Below, one piece after another: positions 1-11,063 of a stretch of DNA of 64,000 nucleotides; positions within the stretch are counted from its first letter, which is position 1, and each line of letters starts with the position of its first letter. The stretch is from Symbiodinium natans (taxonomy: Eukaryota > Sar > Dinophyceae > Suessiales > Symbiodiniaceae), in assembly GCA_905221605.1 (NCBI GenBank), contig CAJNDS010002304.1, forward strand, positions 126,001 through 190,000, read 5' to 3'. The notes beneath the pieces were generated by a model. That model was not told the DNA's origin. It did not search any database and worked only from the letters and a program-made list of their open reading frames with translations. Made by a program: the position numbers and the translations under genes.

Positions 1-585
1 ATCCTTATTATCCTTATTATCATTATTGTTACTATTGCTATTATTGTTTGAGGTTTTGTTGTTTGACCTCTAAAAGGCACTCTATATCCACAGAACCTTT
101 GCAAAAAGACCAGCAAGAGCGGAGCAGCATCCTTACCTTGTACATCGCCATCGCTTTTTGCTTATTTACCAAGCGAGATGCAGGCGCCACAGCTCGCGTC
201 TGGCGGTGGATGGCACTGCTCGGACCAGGCCCTTTTTTTGACCGCAGCCTCTTGAAACCAAATGCCAAGCTCATGCAGGGCAGTTTGGTTCTTGAGTGAT
301 TATGAATTAAATTATGCAAATTATCGTAACCTGAATTTGCCAACCCTTTGTTTGGCCCTGTGGCGGCTGCCTTGCCACCACCAGTTCCTACTTGTGCAAG
401 AAACAGCGCTGCTCGATACCGCTTTGTTCCTGGTGACAATGTGCGCTTCATGTCGTTTTGAGAACTGACCTGTGCATCTACATTAAGGCTCTTACTTGGC
501 TGAGTCAGGAATCGGGTCCATGCGAGGTAGCAGCTGCCAACTCGATGGCAATGGCTGCTTTTGTGGCACCCGTAGGACCTCAGTG
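1..585. other. left-edge stretch, no assignable gene
   Basis: The first 40 bases are (ATT)-rich simple sequence. Positions 41-451 hold a 136-codon minus-strand open frame ending KQQNLKQ. It matches nothing I recognise and lies just downstream of the membrane-protein gene, so it may be 3' flank or an exon of another gene. No promoter or poly(A) signal is recognisable. Confidence 0.2.
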
Positions 586-2817
586 CTAGATCTTAAGGTG
601 CGAGATCATGCGCGTGCTCGCAAACCTGCGAAACTGCCCGAGCCCAGAAAGAAACACAACACTACTCAGCATGGGTGGAGCTTCGATGCACGGTGGAGTG
701 CGGTTCACACCTCGAATCTGGATCTCATATGCCTTAGGTAAATCCATCTGGATCAATGGCTCGTCCTCTTCCGACTCTACCTCGGACCACGCCCCCTCCT
801 CATCACTCTCAAAGTGCTCCATGCTCTTCTTCTGGGTGTCGATGGCGTCCTGGATCTGATTCCCGACATCCTCAAAGACTTTATAGAGGCCCACCGCCAT
901 GCCCTGACCCTGACGAAGGCTCTCGGTGAAGGAGATGCTGGCAAGGAAGGCAGCCCTGGGGTCGGACAGGACCCCGGCGCTGATGTCGATGGCTGTGTCG
1001 CCTGGTGCCTCTGCCGGCATCTGATTTGGGGACACCCCTAACTGCTCCACATCGGACTCGTAATCCTCCATCGACAGCAGGACCCGGGGCTCGTTCATGC
1101 TCATCTTGTAGGCACCGGAGGGGATGAACAGTGTGTCGGCCGAGGGCAGGGCCGACAGAATCCGTGAAAGATCCATGTGCCAAAAGAACACATCCTCATC
1201 AGCGAGCCGGCGCACAGTCATGTGACACAAGGCTGCGACAACTGTTGAGGCACATATGCTCGCGCCTCGTCGGAGAGCTCGTGGAAATCCATGGCCCGGA
1301 AATTCTCGTAGTTGTCTGGCTTGAGCAGGAGCAGCTTCCTGCACATCGCAAGTCCATCAGCATCTGCCTAAAGCCCGCAATCTTCGGACACTTCTACGCC
1401 AGAAGAGGTCAGCAACAAGGCCAAGTTGCAAGGGCGGGTACTTGCAACCAGTTGCGACAAGACTGGCAGGGAGGTAGGTCGCTGCTTGCACGATGACCTC
1501 GGAGTAGTCGGGGACCCCGGCCTGCAGCTCCCAGATGCTCCCAATCTCTCGTTGCCGCGGGTTTAGGGCATCTAGTGAAGCTAACTTGCGTCTTCTTTTT
1601 TGCAATTCTTATACCCCCCGGTGTGCTACAGAAAGGAAGTCCCTTTCTCCTGACCTCTCTTGGCCGGTGCCCCAATTCCCGGTTCCCTCTGGCCGGCCTG
1701 CACCGCATGCGTGAAGTTGAGCTCGCTGTTGGTGGCCTCCCGCAGGCCCAACATCACGGGGCCGTGTGCTGTCACTCGTTTCTTGATCTCGGACTTCCAA
1801 TCTATAGAGTCCCAGCGGAACCTGGATTTCTTCTGTGTGCCATACTGTGCCCAAAGCCGAACAACTAAAACAGGACTTCGCACAGCAAAGCGGCATCAGG
1901 AGAAGGGTCCAGAGAGCATGCACGAAGAAAATCCGGAATGCTTCCAAGGCAAAAAGTGAGAGGAAAGCGATGTCTACCCAGCTGTACGGCCCAACGCCGG
2001 GTTGTAACCATACACTGAGGGCATTGAAATACATCTGTGTGGCCCCAAACTCGCCGACCGTAAACTCAGCACGCCATTTCAAGGCAGATAAGGTGTTGGG
2101 ATTTCGCGTCTTGCTCTTGCCCAAGAAAGGTGCAGCAAACAGCAAGAGTACTGCACACACAGCTCGCATCGCCGCAAGCACAATGCGTGAATTTTGAAGG
2201 CAGGCGTCACCTTCCCATGACTGCTGAATGCCATCGCTGTCGAGTAGCTCCATCACAGCGATGGGCAGCTCTATAAGCACCGCAGGACCCAAGAAGCTAA
2301 TGAAGCCGAGCATGTGGAGAGTCACCCAATTCATCTGATAAAGAAGTTCGATGTTGGAGACTGCTTTGCCTTCGCGGATGGCAACATTTCCTCCAGACGC
2401 CCCACTAACAACGGGTGTCTGCAGAACCATCAGCAGGCCGAAGGGCGTAAGCAGGCCACGGGCCGCATGCCAGATGTAGCCCCACATATCCGAGCCCCCA
2501 CATCTCATCATGATCCCCCCGATGGCCATGATCACCGTGCTGGGCAGCACCAAGGCTTTCACCATCTGGCCCTCGGAAGTGGACTCATCCCCGAAGGTCT
2601 CGGAGATCGTTTCTGGATGCGTCTTCATGAGCATCGAATAGTCCGCCTTGCCTGTCTTCCGGTATTTCTCCCTGAAGCCCTTGTAATACTTGAAACGGTT
2701 CGCAGGAGAAGAAAACCAAACGTCGATCGAGGTCACAAACGCTGCATGGCACATTCGAGCAGCAAAGAATACCACAACCGCCCCCACGCACTGGACCATC
2801 AGCTGGGAATCCGGCAT
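586..2817 (-). CDS. multi-pass membrane protein, compact paralogue (copy 1)
   Basis: Unknown family. The long first exon (2817-1918) starts with MPDSQLMVQCVGAVVVFFAA and reads through several hydrophobic segments, including [34 protein letters not shown] and AVCAVLLLFAAPFLG, so it is an integral membrane protein with roughly five to seven spans. Later exons, placed by homology to copy 2, are 1832-1698 (FRWDSIDW, THAVQ), 1521 to about 1486 (AGVPDYSEVIV), about 1338-1270 ([17 protein letters not shown]) and about 1215-586, whose tail is acidic (EEGAWSEVESEEDEP). The introns at 1917 and 1697 start GC and end AG. The total is about 590 codons. Seen: two diverged paralogues share every block in the same order, which argues for a real conserved gene. 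I cannot name a function; a channel or transporter-like protein is only a guess. The last two exon junctions are uncertain. Confidence 0.65.
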
Positions 2818-3436
2818 GATCGACCGCAGGGCGGCTAGCTATCACACCCAACCCCTTCGCCTACACTGATCCAACTGACGTCGGTTGAAGCGTCAACCTG
2901 CCAATAACCAGAAACCTGCAACCATCTCCAAACATGAGCTTTAGGGGCTCTCGTAGACTCTAGGATCCGCTGGGTACCAAGCATCCGCCTTGTACTTGGA
3001 CAAGGACAGCAGTGCCTGAGTGGACAGGCGTGGAAGGTCTTTGCATGAAACCCGCATGGAGGAGGTTTTCAAACAAGCAAACAGCCGAGAACCACAAGCT
3101 ACAGAGGCTCAGCGCGGCACCTTCGGGTGCATCATTTCCTGGCGCGTTTCAAACCAGAAATGGCACCGCGGCGAAGCGAGTGTGAAGCGCTCATATGATA
3201 TATGTGTGATCTGCATGTGCCCGCAGTTCCGCTCGGTGGGCATTGTCCTCTATAAATCTCTATAGTCTGCGCCAGCAGCACGATTCAAACTTTGCGGGAG
3301 GTGGGGGGGGGAGGGGCGCGAACTTAGAACCCTAAGCCCTGAACCCTGAACCCTACGCCCGCGAGCCTCGCTCCTGAAATGTTAGCCGCTCTTAGCCACT
3401 AGGAACTCCATGCACTTTGTATGGCTTCCAGCGGGT
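2818..3436. other. spacer between membrane-protein paralogues
   Basis: About 0.6 kb between the start of copy 1 and the last recognised exon of copy 2. It holds a short telomere-like tract (about 3327-3360, CCCTAA/CCCTGAA variants) next to a poly-G run (3300-3315). I found no exon of copy 2 here, so the C-terminus of copy 2 is either unrecognised or missing. Confidence 0.4.
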
Positions 3437-6400
3437 GCTCAGCGCCCTGCCATCTTGTACAATCCATACGGGAAGAAGATGGTGTCGGTGGATTCGAAGG
3501 CTTTGCTCACCCGGCACCTGCAAGCTGTAGGAGATTGACCACCACAAAGCCCCACTCCCAGGGGCCCTCTCAAGCCGCCCCTATACTAGTCGCCAATGGA
3601 AGGCGGATTACATGATGGTGGCTGAGACTTGTGATGATGTGAGTTACGCCAATTGGGTATTTCCCCAAATAGGGGTACCCTGAATATACCCCCCAAAATA
3701 GTTTTATCCTTATTTAGGGAACCCCGAAAAGGGTACCCCCCCCCGCCGCCCTACTTTCGGAAACCCCCCAAGTGAATGCCAGGCCACAGATCCTTGTTCC
3801 ATTCGTTCAGGTCGTCTGCGCTGAGTTCGTGGAATTCCATGGCCTCGAGCTGTGCACAGGTTTAGGGTACGGCAGGGCCTCATTTTCATGCTAGGCAAAC
3901 ACACCACCAGATGGGCTTGCTGGTAGCGATATGGGTTCCTAACAAGATGCACAGCTCAGAAGCTCAAGTGTTGACGTGCAGCCCAGTTGCCCTAAAGTTC
4001 TCATAGTTGTCAGGCTTCACAACTAGCAGCCTCGAATCACCCAATCAAGACGGGGTAAAGGCAAAACTGGGCAAAGTTGAGGCACAGCTCGCAAAGCTGG
4101 CCATCTGCAAGGCGCCTGAACTTGTCGTACTTGCAGCCTGTCGCAACCATACTCGCTGGCAGGTACTTGGACGCCTGTGGCATGGGCTGGCATGGGCTGA
4201 GGGCATGATGCGCAAATGGTGCAGAGCAGCTGTGATGTTTGCCATGTGCATGGGATGGGCTGAGGGCTCCCCGAGAGAGCTGCATTGCACACAGTATGAA
4301 GCCTTGATGATCCATTCTGAGAAATCCGGCACGCCAGCCTGCCGAGCGTGGCTGGGCTCAACTCTCTGCAAAAACTGCGAGTGAACCGGGCTTACTGCAT
4401 GTGCACATGTCGCAACAAACCTCATGCTGCGCAAACAGTATCTTCAAGGCGGTGGTTGGTGTAGAACGCTCTCCGAGGTACGGTTGGATTTGAGGGAGAG
4501 GTAGGAACACGAGAGTGGCGGGGTATCCACCGCAGATAGTGCAAATTCGGCAGTGCTTGGCACGGAAACCTGCACGGCATGCATGTGGGTTAGCTCGTCG
4601 CCAGTGAGTGTCCGCAGGCCCTGCATGACGGGACCTCATGTCAATGCTAGCTGCCCAGAAAAGGGATGCGCGCACTCAGTAACCAGGCAGCCGGCCCTGT
4701 GCAGGGACCCTCCTCTTCCTTGGCCATGAAATATCTGCTAACTTCTACCTGCTTGCATGCAGCAGTGGCCACTTGCGTCTCAAGATCAGATAGTGCTGAG
4801 ATTGCTGACATCTCTGCTGACCAGTCGATAGAGTCCCACCGTTTCATGACCACCTTGGCCGCCATAACAAAAAGAAAAGCGGTGGAAGGTGCCTGATTGA
4901 TGCGAAGGGTACGAAAGTCAGCACTTTTGGGGGACTCGAGGCAGCGGCCAACCAAAACACACCATGCCTGGGCTGAGTGCATAAAGAGGGCTTCGAGGAG
5001 AGGAGAGCCGCAGAGCCACGGCTTCCTGTAAGGAGCTCCTCCCCCCAAACCTAAACCCATTTTTGAAACCGGACTTGATGACTGCCGGCGCTGCCTCCTC
5101 CGCTGTTCTTCAGTTCTTCAGCTGAGGCCCGAAAATGTCTGCACACAACACTCCACTCCCTGGGATAGGCACTACTACCGAATGCTGAAGCCAACACAGC
5201 CCTGATGACACTTGGCGGCTAAACCTAAACCCTAAACCCTTACGGCTAGGACAGTTGCACTGCCTGCCTGGGACGAAACCCTAAACCCTAAACCCTAAAC
5301 CCTTAAGCCTCTTAAGCCAGGCCAAGCTGCACGAAGAAGATGCGGAAGGCTTCGAGACTCAGAAGGCCAAGGAGGGTGAGATCCAGCCAGCTGTAGGGGC
5401 CCACTCCTGGAAAACACAAACGCAACACGAAGATGCCTACCTTTCAGCTCAGTGACGGTGTTCAGAGATGGGCAACTTGCGTCTCGTGACCGGAGTTGGG
5501 GTCGGAATTGCTTGTTGTGGGGACCACACAAGCTTGAATGGTAGGAACTAATCGCCAGCGTCGATGTTCCAAGCCTGGTTGGAAGAAAACGCTCAAGGCA
5601 TTGAAGTACCTGGCGCTGCAGCAGATAGCAGAGGCAAAGTTGCCAACCAAGCAGCTGCCCACTGCATCCCGCTGCAGTGCAACTTATCAACGATCAAGGG
5701 GCATTTGTGTGGCGCCGAACTCGCCGACCGTGAACCTGCAGAGCCCACAAACAACAGCCAGGCATGACATTCCTCACACACATGGGTCAGCCAGACGGAC
5801 ATAATATGGCTGTGGCCATCCCACATACGCCCGAGCTACGCTTTCAGGCGCTGTGCCCAAGCACAGCGAGGCCTTTCCCAGCTAAGCTGCAGGCTCTGCA
5901 CGCCACTTGAGGGCTCCAAGGGTATTCGGATTCCTCACTGTTCAGATCTGCACTGGCATCTGTACTTGCGTGTACTTGCAACGAAGGACCGCAGCCTGTT
6001 CCCACAAGTGTAGTGGGGCGACATTGAGGTGTACATTCATAAAAAACTCACCAAAGCCAGAGCCAAACCACCACTCCACGAACACATCGGAGGCCCGGAC
6101 TTCGTCTCGGCGGTCGCCAGGAAGGGCGCCGCGAAGACCAGCAGAACGGCGCACAACACGCGCATCACCGCGAGAACCATGCGATAGTGCTGACAGGGCA
6201 GACTTCTTAGACAGGCTGCGACAACCACCTCATATCCCTTTAGGAAGAGTCAGGGGAGGAGTCAGAGTATGCCGCATCATGCTGACCTCTCTGCCATTGT
6301 TACCCTAGATCCCCCAACAGTCCCAGCAGGGTGGCCTTCACCATGATGCCCTCGTCCATGGAACCGAGGCCATCTGAGTCTTCTCCAGGTTTTTTTGGGG

Positions 6401-9400
6401 GTGGAGGAGGGGGGCGGCTACGGTCAACATGCTGCGCCCGCTGCGCGCCTGCCCCGGTGGTGATCTCATAGATGGCCACCGGGAGCTCAATCAGGACCTC
6501 ACTTGTGGCATCCTGTATGTCCATTAGGAGCAGCAATGACGCGCCCCCCACGGCTTATGTGCCAAGACAGGAAGGCACCCGCGTATGTGCCAAGAAAGGA
6601 AGGCACAGTTTTCTTCTAACATGGGACGTTCGGGGTCCCGGAGCCTACCTCAGCCCTCGCGAACCAACGCAAGAACCCTAAACCCTAAACCCTAAACGCC
6701 CCAAACCCTACACCCTACAGATAAACCCCCTACTCTATTCAGCGAGGCAAGGAAACGTCACCGACCGTCACCGCATGCTCCTGAAGTCGCATCGACAGCT
6801 CCTCAGGTGCCGACGGCCGGGCCCAAGAAGGCGAAGAAGCCGATCATGTGCAACATCACCCAGTTCATCCTCTGGGCTGCAGAGACTGTAGGCTTTGGGG
6901 CTTAAGGTTTTAGGGTTTAGGAGCAGATGTGCTGGGATTTTTTTGGGGCTCTACATGGAGTCCGCTGCCGAGTCATCTGTTTGATTTGGGGCTTCTGTGG
7001 GCAGAGGGCGCAGCAAACGATGAGATTGGATGCGACTAGCAATGTCTCCACATTCTCCACGTAGGGCTAGTATGGGCTGGTAAGGCCGTCCGTGGCCATT
7101 CTGTATTGAACAATACAAATGGAGCCTCGCAAAACGCACCCGTACGTGCAGGGGTTGGGGATGCACTACTTGAGCCTACTAGGTACACTGGCACATCCGA
7201 ATGTCAGTTGTGTCAGTGGACTGCTTCATAAGATGCTCACCTTACCGAAAGATGAGAAAGTCGATTGTGCGTTTGGTTGCGCCCAACTCACGGGACCACA
7301 CCCCGCATTGTACCAGCACGATCCAACAATGACAGCGCGAACGTCCACCGCACCCTGTTGCACTGTATGCCCGTGCTGCTAGGGACCCAGCTGATACAGC
7401 AGCTCAACGGAAGACACTTTCTTGCCAGCTCGAATGTCCTGGAAGCAGAAACGAAGCAACCGCTGACACGGCTAAGAACGCTGGGGCTGTTGATTCTTTC
7501 GGAACGTGGGGCGGAAGAGGCAAAGTGAGGGATAGCACATAATATCAGCCTGCAGCTTCTGCGCCAATTTTTGCGGAGCTCTTGCCCAGCTACGCTTTGA
7601 GCTGGAGAAAACTGTTTTATGAAGCAGCCAAGAGGATGCCTTGGGAGCACTGCGGTGAAGGACTGTGATGTCCAGTCGAAGATGATGGCGCCGGCAGGCA
7701 GGTGAACGTCAAAGGCTGCCTCACACAAGTACCTGGGACGAGCCACACTCCGTGGCCTTGACGCTGAGAATTTCAAGATGCACCTCTCCGGCCACACCCT
7801 CTGCCCAAACTCCCATGGTTCGCATGTCCTTGAGAGTCTTTGCATCTGGGCAGTAGATCTTGTCATCTTGGCAGGTCTTGATGGCCGCACCAGTCGCATC
7901 GTCCCAGTAATCTGTGAAGTTCGTAAGGGGAAGGGTGACGGTGTTCACTTGGCCCGCTGGTCCCACACTCAAGTCGGATTTGTAGCCATAGGCGTGAAAC
8001 TTCCCACCTGGAGCATGCGCATTTCCAATGGAAAAGCGGAAGCCCTTGTAATCGTTCGCGGACTTTACCGTGAGGGCAATGTTCTTGCAAGCGGAGATGT
8101 CGGGAAAGATGCGTCCGGGATTCATGTCAACTACGTATGCCTGAATGAATCCAGGAGCCTTCAAGAACGGTACGTCCACGACCTGTCCACTGAAGATTCC
8201 CTTGTTGTCGGCCACGGCAAATGTACCTGTGGACTTGCCTCCCATCACTGGATCGTTCATCTGGCGCCACTGGTGTGTGCTGCCTGCCGCACCGTCGAAC
8301 GATGCCAGCAAGATCTCGCTGGCAGCAGTCAGCTGAAGCGATGCTGCGAAAAACACGCTCAGAACACGCGCCATGGCTTTGTGCCTTTGGTCAGGCAGCG
8401 CTTGAGCTGACACTGAATGTACCTTGAAACACCTCGAGATCAAGACGCTATGCCGCACTTAGCAACTGCATCAGCTGAACTGTTCCACGATTGCACGACT
8501 TGCTGGCACATGTATTTGCACCATCCCCCAACCCTCCTTGCCTTGCTTGCCTCTGACACCCTAGGGGCCCTGCATCATGCCGCTGAACTATTCAAGCTTT
8601 TACGCGCTCAGTTCTGGGTATGCGCAAACAACGATGAGCACATGAGTGCACCCTTCCTCTGGTGCAAGAGCACCAGCTGTACGATAGGCACACAGGAGGA
8701 GGCCGAACAGTAGTGCGTTCACTAGTGCGATACCATCTACTACCGCAGCACCTCACACTGCCTCACACAATCACCTGGGACGAGCCACACTCCGTGGCCT
8801 TGACGCTGAGAATTTCAAGATGCACCTCGCCGGCCACACCCTCGGCCCAAACTCCCATGGTTCGCATGTCCTTGAGAGTCTTTGCATCTGGGCAGTAGAT
8901 CTTGTCATCTTGGCAGGTCTTGATGGCCGCACCAGTCGCATCGTCCCAGTAATCTGTGAAGTTCGTCAGGGGAAGGGTGACGGTGTTCACTTGGCCTGCT
9001 GGTCCTGCACTAAAGTCGGACTTGTAGCCATATGCAAAGAATTTCCCGGCTGGGGCATGTGCATTTCCAATGGAGAAGCGGAAGCCCTTGTAATCGTTCG
9101 CGGACTTTACCGTGAGGGCAATGTTCTTGCAAGCGGAGATGTCGGGAAAGATGCGTCCAAAGGGGTTCATGTCAACGACAGATGCCTTAATGAAACCAGG
9201 AGCCTTCAAGAACGGTACGTCCACGACCTGTCCACTGAAGATTCCCTTGTTGTCGGCCACGGCAAATGTACCTGTGGACTTGCCTCCCATCACCGGATCG
9301 TTCATCTGGCGCCATCGGTGTGTGCTGCCTGCCGCACCGTCAAATGATACCAGCAAGATCTCGTTGGCAGCAACCAGCTGAAGCGATGCTGCGAAAAACA

Positions 9401-11029
9401 CGCTCAGAACACGCGCCATGGCTTTGTGCCTTTGATCAGGCAGCGCTTGAGCTGAAACAGAAAATCTTGAGACCAAGACGCTGCGAGCGAAAGCAATGCG
9501 GTTTCTGATGCATTGCACGGCAAGAGTCCTTGTGCTGACTCAGTTGCTAAGGGTTTTCTGCATGCCTGCAGCCATCTATGCGAACCACGCCAGCGCTTTC
9601 AAAATTGTGGACGCCACCTGCTTAGGTCTCAGGGTCTTTGAAGCCAGCGTCCTTGTTTCCACCTTTGGCGCCGCTGACCACTGGCCTCAGTGCATCTTAG
9701 GGTTGCTTGGACACCTTAAAAGCAGGTAAAGCAGCTTCTACGACACCGGGGCTAGGAGAGTTCTGACTCTCAGTGCTGGTACCCCATTCAGGCTCAGGAG
9801 TTCAGGGAAACCATTCCGACTCCCAACCTGCATCAAGAGTTAAGTGGTATCCAATATGGAATATGTCATACATAATAATTTAATAATATATAGTAAAACA
9901 GGCATTGTATAATAATATAGACATTATAAAATGTAGTTTCAAGGGGTGAGAAGCCAATTCATCACCAACCACTGCAGCCGCAGCTCTTCTGCAGGCAAGG
10001 CCTGGTGGCTCACTACTAGTTGGGGAACCCCCATCCCCCCCCCCCCCCCCCCCCATCCCCACCCCCCCCCCCCCACTCCCCCCCCCCCCCACCCATCCCC
10101 CCATCCCCCCCCCCCCCCCACATTCTGGGTTTAGGGTTTATAGGGTTTAGGGATACTTTGGGATGCCAACATGATGCAGAGGTTGGCGAACGCATGCCGC
10201 TGGAGACCAAGGACCGATACGTGAGCCATTCGTCGGCACTAATCGCATTGCGCAAAGCCGATGCAAGAGCCCTTCGTCGGCACCGGCTGCACATGTCGAA
10301 GTACTACTCCGGCCAGCGGAAAGGACCTCATAATTCCCATTGGTACCAAAGTTTCTCACTGATCCTCTTCACCGGAGTCTCTGGCATTTCATTTTCTGAA
10401 CGAACAGGCTTTCGCCATCTTTCGCCGACGCCACGTTTCGGGGCGCGGCGGGGTCGACTCTTGAAGAGCCTGGTAGGGCAGAGGGAACCGGCACAAGGAG
10501 TCCTGCGAAATCATATGGGTGGCTGTCAAAATTATGATCCCTTTTGGGGTACCCTGAATAAATATTCGGTGCCGTATAATAATCGGGATCCTATAAATCG
10601 ACCATAATTTTGACAACCGCCCATATAGAGACAACCGGCTCTTGCACAGCAAAAGCACCCACCTATGAGAGAAAAAAATGTTTTTCTCACTTGCAACCGG
10701 TACTTGTTCTTCTTGCGAGGTACGGCCATGCTGTTTACTTTGGTACATGCTGTGCTTACCTGCATTCACCCAGGATCCACACGGAAACTCTTGGGCCATC
10801 CACCCTAGTTAAACCCTAAACTGCTGGGCCCAAGCACGTCTGGAGGACCATGAGGAGGCCGAAAGGGGTCAACAATCCACGAGCAGCATGGAAGGCATAG
10901 CCAATCCTCAGTTGGTTTGCGTTTAGGGTTTAGGGTTCAGGGATCAGGGTTTAGGGTTTAGGGTCTATGCTTTGGGGTTTCGACTTGGTACACTTCTCGA
11001 TTTGTGCGTGTCATCCTTGCGCAGGGGCC

Positions 11030-11063
<34 letters not shown>

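Noticed and set aside
7778-9347. plus-strand frames opposite the CIA30 genes
   Set aside because: Antisense shadows with no start context or domain; they simply mirror the duplication.
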